A stretch of 64,000 nucleotides of DNA from Lacustribacter sp964460315 (GCA_964460315.1 CAYWPQ010000004.1:1-64000); one strand, 5' to 3'; shown: positions 17,683-27,955, counted from the first letter of the stretch. Made by a program: numbers and translations. The notes: generated by a model from the letters alone, not told the origin.

Positions 17683-18851
17683 GCGGCGCTCCCGCGGACA
17701 TGGGCTCGGTTTTCGGCATCAATCCGAATCAAAAGCCCCATGGCCATGCAAACGGCCAGCATGGAACTTCCGCCGTGACTAATGAACGGAAGCGTGAGCC
17801 CCTTGGTTGGCAAAAGCCCCGTATTCACACCGACATGAATCAGCGTCTGCAGACCAATCCAGACACCAATACCTTGGGCCACCAGGCCTGCAAATAAGCG
17901 TTCCTGCGACATGGCGGTTCGACCGACTTCAATCGCACGCCGAACGATGAAGGCAAAGCCCAGAATCACCAGGGTCACACCGACAAAACCAATCTCTTCA
18001 CCCATCATGGCGAAGATGAAATCGGTATGCGGCAACGGAAGGTGCCCCATCTTGGCGATCCCCGTACCAATGCCTGAACCCAACAGGCCGCCATTGCCAA
18101 ACGCAATCAGCGCGCCGCACAACTGATAGCCCGCCTGCTGCACCTGACTTGGGTCACAGGGCGACAGGTAGGCCACAAGGCGCATCAGTCGCCAGGGTGT
18201 GAAGAACACCATGACAAGAAACACCCCGATTAAGGCGGCCAGAAGCGGAATAAAAACCCGAAGGCTCATGCCGCCCAGGAACAAAATCGCAGCCGTGATC
18301 AGGGTGATGACCATGGTGGAACCGAGATCAGGCTGATACAAAAGCAGGCCCATCACGACCGACATGAGAACGCCAATCGGTAAGAGGCCTTTCACGAAGG
18401 TGTGCATCCGATCCTGTCTGCGAACGACATAGGCCGCTGCAAACAAAAGCGCAAAAAGCTTCATCAGTTCGGCCGGCTGCAGGGTGAAAAATCCAAGCGG
18501 AATCGCACGCACCGCGCCGTCCTTAATCACGGCTGCGCCAAGAAAAAGCTTCATGCCCGCGACAACCACCAGCATGCCGATGCCTAAGAAGAACAGGGGC
18601 GTTGAAAGCAGCCGCAGGGTTTCCGTGGGGATGCGTGTCATGACGAGCATGGCCACGAGACCGATCGCGAGATGAATCGGGTGACCCCGCATGCTTCGCC
18701 AAAACACGGATTCGGTGTTGTTGCTTGGCAAAGGCATGTTGGCGGAATAGACCATCACCAACCCCACGAGCAAAAGTGCGATGAAGACCGACACCAGAGC
18801 TCGGTCGGCCAACGCGATGGACACGGGGGGATAGGTTTTCGTAGCTAGCAT
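17679..18851 (-). CDS. ftsW: Septal peptidoglycan polymerase FtsW
   Basis: SEDS-family polytopic membrane glycosyltransferase that polymerises lipid II at the septum together with FtsI. About ten hydrophobic segments are seen. SEDS landmarks include the FFTLQPAELMKLFALLFAAA region, YQPDLGSTMVITLITAAILF, and the late GVNTGLLPTKGLTLPFISHG loop. The length is 390 aa. It overlaps murD by 7 nt (ATG within the TAG context) and murG by 4 nt. Placement between murD and murG is canonical for FtsW rather than RodA. Confidence 0.97.
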   Translation of the reverse strand: MLATKTYPPVSIALADRALVSVFIALLLVGLVMVYSANMPLPSNNTESVFWRSMRGHPIHLAIGLVAMLVMTRIPTETLRLLSTPLFFLGIGMLVVVAGMKLFLGAAVIKDGAVRAIPLGFFTLQPAELMKLFALLFAAAYVVRRQDRMHTFVKGLLPIGVLMSVVMGLLLYQPDLGSTMVITLITAAILFLGGMSLRVFIPLLAALIGVFLVMVFFTPWRLMRLVAYLSPCDPSQVQQAGYQLCGALIAFGNGGLLGSGIGTGIAKMGHLPLPHTDFIFAMMGEEIGFVGVTLVILGFAFIVRRAIEVGRTAMSQERLFAGLVAQGIGVWIGLQTLIHVGVNTGLLPTKGLTLPFISHGGSSMLAVCMAMGLLIRIDAENRAHVRGSAA

Positions 18852-20440
18852 GGCACCCCTTGGATGTCTGCAAGATCGGCAACCGCCGCACGAAAGGCTT
18901 GAGCCCGAGCGATGTAGTTCGCGAACATGTCAAAGCTTGCGCATGCTGGCGACATCAGCACCACCGCCGAGGAGGTCGACGCACCCGGCTGCGCGAATTC
19001 ATAAGCCTTCTGAACCGCCTCTTGCAGCGAGCCGGCGCGAGCGATAGGCACGCCCAGAGGCTCGCAGGCCTGCGCAATCAGCGGACCTGCTTCACCGATG
19101 GTGACGAGGGCTCTTGCATGGGCTGCAACCGCATGGGCCAGAGGCTGGAATTGCTGGCCCTTGCCCTCACCGCCGGCAATCAACACCACCGGCAGACCCA
19201 TGCCCTCAAGAGCGGCGATGGTGGCGCCGACGTTCGTCCCTTTGCTGTCGTCAATGAAATCAATGCCTCGCACATTGGCCACCCATTCCATTCGGTGTGC
19301 ACCCCCTTGAAACTCTCTGAGCGCATGAAGCAGCGGCGCCAGCGACGGGGTGACAGAGCGGCACAAGGCCAAAGCCGCCAAGGCATTCATGGCGTTGTGC
19401 CGACCGCGAACTCGTAGCGCATCGGCGGGCATGAGGCGATGCACCCGTTCGTCGTCGTTGAGATCGCGAAAGGCCATCCATTGAATGCCTTCGTTCACGA
19501 GACCAAAGTCACCGGGTGCCTTGGGAAGATCAGCGCCAAATGTCGTGACTAGGGTCTGATGGGCAGCTGCCTCAAGCACCATCGTGTCTTGACGATTCAC
19601 CACCGCCTGCACACCGGCAGTTGCTGGGTCAATGCCAATGCCAAACACCCGGCTTTTTGCCGAAACATAATCGGCCATATCCAGATGCCAGTCGAGATGG
19701 TCTTCCGAAATGTTCAGACATGCGGCAGCCGTCGGATGAAAGTGCTGTGTCATCGCCAGCTGAAAACTTGAAAGCTCAATAACCCAAACGCTGGGGAAAC
19801 GGTTCTGATCTTCCCGTTCCATCACCGCATCAAGCAACGATGGGCTGATATTGCCTGCCTCTTGAGCATCAATGCCTGCACGTCGCAAGAGCGCAGTGGT
19901 CATCTGTGTCGCCGTGGTCTTCCCGTTGGTGCCGGTAATCGCCAACACCTTGGGCAGCTCAAGCGGCAGCTCAAGGTCATCGCCCTGAATGAACCCACTC
20001 GTGGCATGGGCCGCATGATGAATCGCCCACTCAAAAAGATCGAGCTCGCTCACCACCGACACCGAAGTATTCTTGGCATGGGCAAGAAGATCCGCAATCA
20101 AGCTGCCGCGCTCTGGATGAGGTGTGAGACCCGGACTGATGATGAGTAGCGTGGCCGATGCAAGAAGCGCTGTCGAAAACGGTACCGTCACCGAGGTGGA
20201 GATGGTGATCTTTGGGTGGCGCTGTGCAAGGTCTTGCGCATCTTTCAACATGGGTGGCTCGGAGCGGCTGTCAACCACACGAATGGCGGCCCCTTGACGT
20301 GCAAGCCAGCGGCAGCAGGCCAAGCCCGACTCACCCAAGCCAACCACCACCACCTCTTGCTTAGGCCAGACAATATCCATGGGAATGGCTGGCTTGGTTG
20401 CCACCAAGGTGGGGGTGAGTGTTTTTTTACTGTTGCGCAT
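18845..20440 (-). CDS. murD: UDP-N-acetylmuramoylalanine--D-glutamate ligase
   Basis: Mur ligase adding D-glutamate to UDP-MurNAc-L-Ala. The N-terminal fold VVVVGLGESGLACCRWLA, the ATP loop AITGTNGKTTATQMT and the IDDSKGTNVGATIAAL block are diagnostic. At about 531 aa it is longer than the 438 aa of E. coli MurD, with extra residues at the N-terminus and in loops, as in other betaproteobacteria. ATG 20440 was chosen over a TTG at 20449; a start at the ATG in IPMDIVWPKQ (about 20380) would also retain the whole fold. It lies 33 nt after mraY and overlaps ftsW by 7 nt. Confidence 0.95.
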   Translation of the reverse strand: MRNSKKTLTPTLVATKPAIPMDIVWPKQEVVVVGLGESGLACCRWLARQGAAIRVVDSRSEPPMLKDAQDLAQRHPKITISTSVTVPFSTALLASATLLIISPGLTPHPERGSLIADLLAHAKNTSVSVVSELDLFEWAIHHAAHATSGFIQGDDLELPLELPKVLAITGTNGKTTATQMTTALLRRAGIDAQEAGNISPSLLDAVMEREDQNRFPSVWVIELSSFQLAMTQHFHPTAAACLNISEDHLDWHLDMADYVSAKSRVFGIGIDPATAGVQAVVNRQDTMVLEAAAHQTLVTTFGADLPKAPGDFGLVNEGIQWMAFRDLNDDERVHRLMPADALRVRGRHNAMNALAALALCRSVTPSLAPLLHALREFQGGAHRMEWVANVRGIDFIDDSKGTNVGATIAALEGMGLPVVLIAGGEGKGQQFQPLAHAVAAHARALVTIGEAGPLIAQACEPLGVPIARAGSLQEAVQKAYEFAQPGASTSSAVVLMSPACASFDMFANYIARAQAFRAAVADLADIQGVPC

Positions 20441-20473
20441 CGTGATCAATCAGGGTCTTGAAATGAGTGATAT

Positions 20474-21643
20474 TTATCGAAGTTTGAGCGTGGCCAGCCC
20501 AGCCAGAACAAGCATCATGGTGATGATCCAAAACCGAACCACCACCTGGGTTTCTTTCCATCCTTTGACTTCGAAGTGGTGATGCAAGGGCGCCATCAAG
20601 AGAATTCGTCGGCCCTGACCAAACCGCCACTTGGTGTACTTGAAATAACTCACCTGCAGCATCACGGAAAGTGTTTCCACCACAAACACACCGCCCATGA
20701 TGAACAGGACAATCTCTTGTCGAACCACCACCGCCACGGTGCCAAGGGCGCCACCCAGGGCCAGAGCACCCACGTCGCCCATAAACACCTGTGCTGGGTA
20801 GGCGTTAAACCACAAGAAGGCCAGGCCTGCTCCGACCAAGGCTGCACAAAAGACGGTGAGCTCGCCCGCGCCAGGAATGAAGGGGATGAGCAGGTACTTC
20901 GCGAACACGGCATTGCCCGTCACATACGCAAAGACACCAAGAGCACCGGCCACCAATACCGTGGGCATGATGGCTAACCCATCAAGTCCGTCGGTCAGAT
21001 TGACCGCGTTACTGGTGCCTACGATGACGAAGTAGCTCAGCAAAATGAAACCAAAAACACCCAAGGGATAAGCCACCTGCTTAAAGAAAGGAACAATGAG
21101 CTGGGCCGTGCTTGGCAGGTCCAGAGAAAAGCCATTGCTCACCCACTGCATGAAAAGCTGAAGAGCCTGTTCATTGCTTTGTGCAGGTACCGAAAAGGCG
21201 AGATAAACGGCCGCGATGATGCCAATCACGGACTGCCAAAAATACTTCCATCGGCTGGCCAGTCCACGCGGGTCTTGAAACACCACCTTTCGATAGTCAT
21301 CCACCCAACCCACGGCGCCAAACCCCAGGGTGACAAGAATCACCGCCCAGACAAAACGATTGCTCAGGTCGGCCCAGAGCACCGTGGTGATTCCAATCGA
21401 CAACAGAATCAAGGCGCCGCCCATGGTTGGCGTTCCAGTTTTCACCAGATGGGTCTGAGGCCCGTCATCGCGCACCGCCTGACCCACCTTCATGGCCGTC
21501 AGTTTTCGGATGACCATCGGCCCAAGAAAAAGACCAATTCCCAGCGCGGTGAGTGTGGCCAGCACCGATCGAAGAGTGATGTAGTTCAGAACACCAATGA
21601 CACGGATGTAGTCGTCAAGCCATTGAACAAGTATCAGCAGCAT
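20474..21643 (-). CDS. mraY: Phospho-N-acetylmuramoyl-pentapeptide-transferase
   Basis: Integral membrane enzyme that moves phospho-MurNAc-pentapeptide to undecaprenyl phosphate, giving lipid I. About ten membrane segments are visible. Active-site motifs include VKTGTPTMGGALIL, GWVDDYRKVV and AVNLTDGLDGLAIMPTV, and the C-terminal MAPLHHHFE loop is diagnostic. The length is 389 aa. The start at 21643 follows a clear AAGGAG ribosome site, which excludes an in-frame 45-residue extension upstream. It overlaps murF by 10 nt. Confidence 0.97.
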   Translation of the reverse strand: MLLILVQWLDDYIRVIGVLNYITLRSVLATLTALGIGLFLGPMVIRKLTAMKVGQAVRDDGPQTHLVKTGTPTMGGALILLSIGITTVLWADLSNRFVWAVILVTLGFGAVGWVDDYRKVVFQDPRGLASRWKYFWQSVIGIIAAVYLAFSVPAQSNEQALQLFMQWVSNGFSLDLPSTAQLIVPFFKQVAYPLGVFGFILLSYFVIVGTSNAVNLTDGLDGLAIMPTVLVAGALGVFAYVTGNAVFAKYLLIPFIPGAGELTVFCAALVGAGLAFLWFNAYPAQVFMGDVGALALGGALGTVAVVVRQEIVLFIMGGVFVVETLSVMLQVSYFKYTKWRFGQGRRILLMAPLHHHFEVKGWKETQVVVRFWIITMMLVLAGLATLKLR

Positions 21644-23154
21644 GTCGACTCCTTCGTATGGGAGGTCGTCACCGTGGTGGCCGCCAGGGCGGTGATCACC
21701 CGTTCCATTTTCATAAACCGCGAGCCCTTCACCCAGATCGACGGCGACTGGTGATCGTGTTGCCGAGACTGCACCCAAGACCTAATGTCGTTCACCAAGA
21801 GTTCCATCGTCGGAAGGTGTCGACCAATACCTGTTCGTTCAACGGCTCGTTGCATGGCGTCCCCGTGAAGCCAGATGCCATCGAAGGATTGGCTTTGTGC
21901 AAAGCGAAGGATCTCGTCATGAAAACTTTGTTCTTGATCGCCAACCTCGCCCATATCGCCAAGCACCAGTCCTCGTGGGCCTGGCAGCTGAGTCAAGGCA
22001 AGAATGGCGGCACGAACTGAGTCAGGATTGGCGTTGTAGGTGTCGTCCACCATGAGCCCACCGCCATCCAGAAGACAGCGCTCACCCCGCCCTTTCACCG
22101 GCGAGAATGCATTCAAAGCCTTGGCAATGGACGGTGCAGGGATGTTGGCTGCACAGGCGCAGCTTGCCGCAGCAAGACAGTTCGAGGCGAAATGGTCACC
22201 AAGCCCCATGGGCTCAATGCTGAACTCGGCACCACTGGGAAGCTGAATCCATAACATGGGGCGTCCGGATAATGACTGCCGCCAGGCACCGACCACCTCT
22301 TCCCCACCCCATGCGGATTGCCCCGAATACGCGGGATGATCTTGAGTCTCATGACTTGCCAGCAGCCGAAAACGAATGACTCGCCGTCCGGCAATCTGTT
22401 CAAGCCACAAGGCTTCGTGGGCCGGATCAAAGGGAATGATGGCCGTGCCCTGCGGGCCAAGCGACTCAAAAACATGTCCGTTTTCCTCAGCCACCGCCGC
22501 CACCGACTTCATGAACTCTTGATGTTCACGCTGGGCGTTGTTCAGCAGTGCAATGGTGGGTTGTGCGATGGCGGAGAGCATGGGAATCTCGCCGGGATGG
22601 TTCATGCCAAGTTCAAGCACAGCATGGGTGTGCTGACGCGAAAGCCCAAGCACCGACAAAGGAACACCAATGTGGTTATTCAGATTTCCTGGTGTGGCCC
22701 AAAAGGCATCGGGGCCAGCAGCCTCGGTCAGAATTGCCGCCACCATCTGCTTGACCGTGGTCTTGCCATTGCTGCCCACCACCGCAATCAGTTCGCCACG
22801 CCACCATTGCCGCCAGTGGGTGGCCCAACGCTGAAGCGCGCTGAGGCTGTTGTCAACAAAGACCACCGGGATGGTCTGGGCCGAGGTGCGCCATGCAGCC
22901 GAGACCGTGTCGGAGGGCCGAGAGATCATGGCCAACGCAGCACCACGATCTTGAGCTTGAGCAACAAAAGTGGCGCCATCAAAACGGGGGCCCGCCAAGC
23001 CCACAAAAAGACTTTCTGTCTTCAGGGTGCGCGTGTCGGTGCTCACCGAAAAAAACTCGACTTCGTCCGGATCACACGCAGCCTGTGCCGATGAGGCTGG
23101 CCAGAGAACCTGGGCATCTGGAAGAACATGCAGAAGATCGGCAAGACTAGGCAT
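21634..23154 (-). CDS. murF: UDP-MurNAc-tripeptide--D-Ala-D-Ala ligase
   Basis: Mur ligase that attaches the D-Ala-D-Ala dipeptide made by Ddl. The ATP loop VVGSNGKTTVKQM is at about residues 126-138, followed by LGMNHPGEIPML and the DDTYNANPDSVRAAI block typical of MurF. The length is 506 aa from ATG 23154, which has GGGGAGA upstream and overlaps the murE stop by 8 nt; an ATG at 23175 is the alternative. It overlaps mraY by 10 nt. Confidence 0.96.
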   Translation of the reverse strand: MPSLADLLHVLPDAQVLWPASSAQAACDPDEVEFFSVSTDTRTLKTESLFVGLAGPRFDGATFVAQAQDRGAALAMISRPSDTVSAAWRTSAQTIPVVFVDNSLSALQRWATHWRQWWRGELIAVVGSNGKTTVKQMVAAILTEAAGPDAFWATPGNLNNHIGVPLSVLGLSRQHTHAVLELGMNHPGEIPMLSAIAQPTIALLNNAQREHQEFMKSVAAVAEENGHVFESLGPQGTAIIPFDPAHEALWLEQIAGRRVIRFRLLASHETQDHPAYSGQSAWGGEEVVGAWRQSLSGRPMLWIQLPSGAEFSIEPMGLGDHFASNCLAAASCACAANIPAPSIAKALNAFSPVKGRGERCLLDGGGLMVDDTYNANPDSVRAAILALTQLPGPRGLVLGDMGEVGDQEQSFHDEILRFAQSQSFDGIWLHGDAMQRAVERTGIGRHLPTMELLVNDIRSWVQSRQHDHQSPSIWVKGSRFMKMERVITALAATTVTTSHTKESTCC

Positions 23155-24838
23155 GGGCCGTATCTCCCCGAACATGATGCTGCGAGTGCGCCCACCGATC
23201 GATTGCAGCTGCGGCATGGTCGCGGTCAGAGAAGGTAATGCACTGGTCGCCAAGCTGCTGGGTCTGCTCGTGACCTTTACCCGCCACGAGGACAATGTCG
23301 CTTCGTCGCGCCATATCAAATGCGCGACCAATGGCCAGCGCGCGATCCGCCTCGCGAGTGACTTTCGACTGAAGCGCCGCCGGAATGCCCGAGGCTATCT
23401 CATCCATGATCTGTTCGGCGTCTTCATGTCTTGGGTTGTCCGAGGTCATCACCACCTGGTCAGCCTCACGTACAGCAATCTGACCCATGAGTGGACGCTT
23501 GGCCCGATCTCGATCACCCCCGCAGCCAAAGACACAGATAAGCTGACCCTGTCGCTGCAAAGCCAACTCACGCAATGCCTTTAAGACATGCGCAAGAGCA
23601 TCCGGCGTATGGGCGTAATCAATCACAGCCCAGGGTGCTTGGTCAGGCTTTAACATCTCGAGGCGCCCAGGAGGAAGCTGAAACTCACCAAGCTGTTCAC
23701 GGATCAAGGCGGGATCAAACTTCATCGACATCAGACAAGAAGCCACCACCAAGGCGTTTTGAATATTGTGATGGCCCACCACCGGCAGCTGAATCGGGCC
23801 AAAGAGATCGACGGCTTTGCCCAGAGCATGAAGATCGAAATACAAGCCCTCGTTTTTTAATCGAACCGCCTCGGGTCGAAGTGATGCATGGGCGTCGTCT
23901 GGGGGATTCGCGCCAATCGCCCACCGGTTGACATGCCGATCGGCAGCCTGCCACATCCTGAGTCCGTGGGGATCGTCGGTGTTGACCACCATGGTGCCCA
24001 GCGTGGGCGCTTCAAAAAGAAGTGCCTTGGCCTGACTGTAGTTCTCAAGGGTGCCGTGAAGATCCAGATGATCATGACTGAGGTTGGTGAATGCAGCAGT
24101 CTTCACAGCAAGCCCCTGCAGCCTTCCTTGAATGAGGCCAATCGATGACGCCTCGAGCACCACAGCACGACAACCTTCCAAGGACAGCTGATGCAGCAGT
24201 CGGTGCAGCGTCACACTGTCAGGCGTGGTGAGCCCCCCGGTGGCCTGAGCGTCCCATGACGGTTGAAAGCCATGGGCGCACTTCGCTGGAAATCGTCCAA
24301 GCCCAAGCGTTCCAATGACTGCACTGGGTTCACCGAGCCGGGCGATGGCATAACCCAGAGCGGCACTCACCGTTGATTTTCCATTGGTCCCGGTCACGGC
24401 AATCACCGGGAGTGTCATGCTGGGTCGGCTGTAAAACGCCGAGGCAATCATGCCGACCCGAAAGGCGAGCTTCGGTACGCCCAAGACCAAGACATCGGTG
24501 CCCGCCGAAATGTTCTCTGGCGGCAACACCTGGAGCTCATCGGAATCTTCGGCAGATTCCATAACAATGGCTTTGGCACCCTGGGTTAATGCCAAACCAA
24601 TAATCTGCGAAAGGGAAAAATGCTGACCGTCACGCGCAATCAATCCGTCACCCGGGGCCAGGGTGCGACTGTCCGACGAGAGATTGGCCTTGGGCCCGAG
24701 GTGTTGGCGCAGGCGGTTTGCAATCTCGTCTGCCATTGACTCGCGCAGGCTCAACGGATGAAATTTTCCACCCCAGGCAGGCGCATGAAGCATCGTCGCT
24801 GCAGCCTGTGATTTTGGCATCGTTGCCGTCATGGTCAC
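23147..24838 (-). CDS. murE: UDP-MurNAc-dipeptide--meso-DAP ligase
   Basis: Mur ligase adding the third stem residue. The ATP loop VTGTNGKST lies at residues 148-156. The DNPR motif at 467-470 is the signature for meso-diaminopimelate, so the peptidoglycan is predicted to be of the usual Gram-negative DAP type. The 563 aa length is longer than the 495 aa of E. coli MurE, mostly from an N-terminal extension (first in-frame start 24838; ATGs at residues 7 and 16 are alternatives). It overlaps ftsI by 4 nt and murF by 8 nt. Confidence 0.96.
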   Translation of the reverse strand: MTMTATMPKSQAAATMLHAPAWGGKFHPLSLRESMADEIANRLRQHLGPKANLSSDSRTLAPGDGLIARDGQHFSLSQIIGLALTQGAKAIVMESAEDSDELQVLPPENISAGTDVLVLGVPKLAFRVGMIASAFYSRPSMTLPVIAVTGTNGKSTVSAALGYAIARLGEPSAVIGTLGLGRFPAKCAHGFQPSWDAQATGGLTTPDSVTLHRLLHQLSLEGCRAVVLEASSIGLIQGRLQGLAVKTAAFTNLSHDHLDLHGTLENYSQAKALLFEAPTLGTMVVNTDDPHGLRMWQAADRHVNRWAIGANPPDDAHASLRPEAVRLKNEGLYFDLHALGKAVDLFGPIQLPVVGHHNIQNALVVASCLMSMKFDPALIREQLGEFQLPPGRLEMLKPDQAPWAVIDYAHTPDALAHVLKALRELALQRQGQLICVFGCGGDRDRAKRPLMGQIAVREADQVVMTSDNPRHEDAEQIMDEIASGIPAALQSKVTREADRALAIGRAFDMARRSDIVLVAGKGHEQTQQLGDQCITFSDRDHAAAAIDRWAHSQHHVRGDTAHA

Positions 24839-26601
24839 TGACTCCCCTCAGCAATGAGGGCCACCGCCGGCAAGATTCGTAATGACGGATTGGGTGACAT
24901 CTGAAGCCGGCGCAAAGCGTCGTTGGCAATCTGCGAAAACACAGGCGCGGCAACCTCGCCAGCGTAATGTTTGCCGCCGCTTGGCTCATCGACCATCACG
25001 GCGATCACAAACCGAGGACGATCGGCTGGCGCAAAACCCACAAATGACGAGATGTATTTGTTCTTGGCATAGCCACCCGCCTCGGGCTTATGAGCGGTGC
25101 CGGTTTTGCCGGCCACTCGAAAACCCATCACCTGAGCCTTCGGTGCTGTGCCTGTGGGTGAGGTGGCTTGCTCCAGCATGTCTCGCATCACCTTGGCGGT
25201 GTTCGGTGAAATGACTCGAACACCTGCCACGGGCCCCGGCTGGGGCACAAACGATAACGGCACCAGGTCACCATCACGTGCAAAGATGGTGTAAGCCCGT
25301 GCCAGCTGAAGAAGGGACACCGAAATACCGTGGCCATAGGAGATCGTGGCTTTTTCAATGGGCACCCAATTCTTTGCCGCCCGCAAACGACCGGAAGTGG
25401 CCCCGTTTAAGCCAACATCCGGCACACGACCAAAGCCCGCCGCCACATAGAGATCATAGAGCTCCGATGACTGCAGCTGCTGTGCAATCTTCACCGTTCC
25501 AACATTGCTCGACTTGGCGAGAATTTCTTGGACACTCAGCAGCCCATGCTTCTGAGTGTCGCCAATCGTTCGATTACCAATCGTGATTTTCCCAGGGTTG
25601 GTTTGGATCATGGTCCCCGGGGTCACCCGGCCAAGCTCGAGTGCCGCTGCAATGGAAAAAGCCTTCATCGTCGAGCCGGGCTCAAAAGCATCCGTCACTG
25701 CACGATTGCGTACCGAGTTTGCATTCAAACTCTTTCGATCGTTCGGATCAAAGGACGGCTCATTGGCCAAGGCAAGCACCTCACCCGTTTGCACATCCAC
25801 CACCACCGCCGAGGCAGCCTTGGCTTTGTGTTCCACCATGGCATTTTTAAGTGCCGTCTGAGCAATGGTCTGAAGGCTTGCATCCAGCGAGATCTGGAGG
25901 TCTTTCCCAGGCGCCGCGGCCAAAAGCTGGCGCTCGCCAACGGCGGTGTTGCGTCGGTCCACCACAAGACGCGTCTGACCCGGCACACCTTTGAGGCCAG
26001 CGTCGTGAGTGCGCTCCAGCCCTTCTGCGCCACGTTCTTCGGCGTCCGTGAACCCCACCACATGCGCAAAGGCCTCGCCAAACGGATAAAACCGGCGATA
26101 GTCGGTTTCAAGCTCAAGCCCCGGGAGTCTCAGGGCACGAACCCTGTCCGCCTGCTCGAGATTCAAATTCTTACTTACCCAGAAGAAACGTTTTGCACCT
26201 TTCACCTGGCGATCAAAATCGGCACGGGTCAGACCAAGAATTTTGACCAGCTCATCAACCTTGGGGTTTTGGAGATTGAGCTGGGTGGGCACAATGCCAA
26301 GACGCTCTTCCACAATGCTTGATGCAATGACCTCACCATGACGATCCAGCACACGGCCACGCAAGGCAGGAATTTCATGGGCGCGCTCAAAGCGCCGTTC
26401 GGCACGACTCTGCCATTGGTCCGCGTTCACCAGCTGCAGCATGAAGGCTCGAACCAACACCGCAAGAAAGCCAAGCATCAGCAAAATCAGAATGAATTTT
26501 GATCGACCTTGCGTCGCCCGCCAGGTCAGCACCGGCTGTGCGGAGCGGCCCACTGCGCTTGAGCGCCATTTGCCTGGGAGCGCGTTCGTGCGTGTATTCA
26601 C
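24835..26601 (-). CDS. ftsI: Septal transpeptidase PBP3 (FtsI)
   Basis: Class B penicillin-binding protein cross-linking septal peptidoglycan with FtsW. A short cytoplasmic tail is followed by one membrane anchor at about residues 35-57. The pedestal domain precedes the transpeptidase domain, which has the nucleophile motif S310-T-M-K313, SSN at 364-366 and KTG at 499-501. The length of 588 aa is normal. It overlaps ftsL and murE by 4 nt each. All catalytic residues are intact. Confidence 0.97.
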   Translation of the reverse strand: MNTRTNALPGKWRSSAVGRSAQPVLTWRATQGRSKFILILLMLGFLAVLVRAFMLQLVNADQWQSRAERRFERAHEIPALRGRVLDRHGEVIASSIVEERLGIVPTQLNLQNPKVDELVKILGLTRADFDRQVKGAKRFFWVSKNLNLEQADRVRALRLPGLELETDYRRFYPFGEAFAHVVGFTDAEERGAEGLERTHDAGLKGVPGQTRLVVDRRNTAVGERQLLAAAPGKDLQISLDASLQTIAQTALKNAMVEHKAKAASAVVVDVQTGEVLALANEPSFDPNDRKSLNANSVRNRAVTDAFEPGSTMKAFSIAAALELGRVTPGTMIQTNPGKITIGNRTIGDTQKHGLLSVQEILAKSSNVGTVKIAQQLQSSELYDLYVAAGFGRVPDVGLNGATSGRLRAAKNWVPIEKATISYGHGISVSLLQLARAYTIFARDGDLVPLSFVPQPGPVAGVRVISPNTAKVMRDMLEQATSPTGTAPKAQVMGFRVAGKTGTAHKPEAGGYAKNKYISSFVGFAPADRPRFVIAVMVDEPSGGKHYAGEVAAPVFSQIANDALRRLQMSPNPSLRILPAVALIAEGSQ

Positions 26602-26882
26602 AGCGGCTTACCTCGATTCTGTGACTCGAACCAGAAAAGCGTCTGTGTTGGATCAATCGGCACCATCTTCAGATCCTGTCGCGCGGTGCGGTTGATGCGG
26701 CCGGGGTTGCGCAATGCCGTGAGCGCCACCTGAAGTTTCTCAATGTCTGCATCAAGTTTCTGGCCCGTGCGGTCAACACGATCCACATGAGTGAATAACC
26801 GCCGCTCTTGATATCGTGCATTGACCAAGGACATGGCTGACAAGGTGATGAGGGCAACAAGAATCCACTGACCGCGGGTCAT
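26598..26882 (-). CDS. ftsL: Cell division protein FtsL
   Basis: Small bitopic divisome protein (94 aa) that forms a complex with FtsB and FtsQ and activates FtsWI. It has a very short cytoplasmic end, a membrane helix at residues 6-21 (WILVALITLSAMSLVN), and a periplasmic coiled-coil region (RVDRTGQKLDADIEKLQVAL). The sequence is weakly conserved, so identification rests on size, topology and its position between rsmH and ftsI, with 4-nt overlaps on each side. Confidence 0.92.
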   Translation of the reverse strand: MTRGQWILVALITLSAMSLVNARYQERRLFTHVDRVDRTGQKLDADIEKLQVALTALRNPGRINRTARQDLKMVPIDPTQTLFWFESQNRGKPL

Positions 26883-27955
26883 GCCTTGATTCCCTCTGGC
26901 ACTTGAGCAAGCCGCTCGGCCACACGCAGGGTGGCTGAGCGTGCCCGTGGGTTGCGACGAAGTTCTTCGGCCGATGCGCGAATTCGGGCAACACTGCGCA
27001 GCCGTGGCTTGCTGATCGTGCGAGCGACATGCCCCGAGTGCTGACTGAGACCGTCGAGCATGGCCCGCTGACTGCGGGTTAACGATCGATCGATGTCGGG
27101 CGGCTTTTTACCAGACTCGTCTCGAATGAACTGCTTGACGACGCGGTCTTCAAGCGAGTGGAAGCTGATAACCGCAAGGCGCCCAGCCGTGCACAAGAGA
27201 TCGACGGCAGCCTGAAGAACGGTGTGGAGTTCGTCGAGCTCGCCATTGATGTGAATCCGTAAAGCCTGAAAGGTTCGCGTCGCAGGGTGTTGCCCTGGCT
27301 CTGGCCTGGCGCCGCAGCGCCGAAGCGTCTGCGCGACAAGCTCCGCAAGCCGAGTGGTGGTGTCGAGTGGCTCAGCCTCACCCCGTGACGCCTCGGCGCA
27401 GCGAGCAACAATCGCGTGTGCAATCGGAACAGCAAACCGTTCTTCACCATAGTCGGCAATCACCTTTCTGAGTTCTTCGAGTGTGGCCTGAGCGATCCAA
27501 ATGGAGAGGGGTTCGCCACGGGTCGTGTCCATGCGCATGTCCAGAGGACCGTTGAATCGAAAGCTGAACCCACGATCGGCCTGGTCCAGCTGCGGGGACG
27601 AGACACCAAGATCCATCAAAATGCCATTGACATCGTGGCAGCCTCGGGCATTCAGTTCGGTTTTCATCGCACTGAACGGCGCATGAATGATTTCGAACCG
27701 TGTGTCGGTGAATGAGCGTGCGGCATCGATGGCTTGAGGGTCTCGATCAAATGCGATGAGCCGGCCATCGGGGCCGAGCGCCTGAAGAATTCGAAGGCTG
27801 TGCCCGCCGCGCCCAAAGGTTGCATCCACATAGGTTCCCGAAGGATTGATGGACAACGCGTCAATGGATTCATCAAGCAGCACCGGAAGATGAGCAGACG
27901 ATTCCATGGTTGAGAAACTTGCGGTGGACGTCGGACGGACGAACGCAGTCGTCAC
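26879..27955 (-). CDS. rsmH: 16S rRNA m4C1402 methyltransferase RsmH (MraW)
   Basis: SAM-dependent enzyme that N4-methylates C1402 of 16S rRNA. The SAM-binding motif DATFGRGGHSLRIL follows the conserved HLPVLLDESIDAL N-terminus. Further landmarks are GILMDLGVSSPQLDQADRGF, FQALRIHINGELDEL and VISFHSLEDRVVKQF. The GTG at 27955 overlaps the mraZ stop as GTGA, which suggests coupling and gives 358 aa. The family's conserved N-terminus instead begins at ATG 27907 (342 aa), so the true start is open. The gene overlaps ftsL by 4 nt. Confidence 0.95.
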   Translation of the reverse strand: MTTAFVRPTSTASFSTMESSAHLPVLLDESIDALSINPSGTYVDATFGRGGHSLRILQALGPDGRLIAFDRDPQAIDAARSFTDTRFEIIHAPFSAMKTELNARGCHDVNGILMDLGVSSPQLDQADRGFSFRFNGPLDMRMDTTRGEPLSIWIAQATLEELRKVIADYGEERFAVPIAHAIVARCAEASRGEAEPLDTTTRLAELVAQTLRRCGARPEPGQHPATRTFQALRIHINGELDELHTVLQAAVDLLCTAGRLAVISFHSLEDRVVKQFIRDESGKKPPDIDRSLTRSQRAMLDGLSQHSGHVARTISKPRLRSVARIRASAEELRRNPRARSATLRVAERLAQVPEGIKA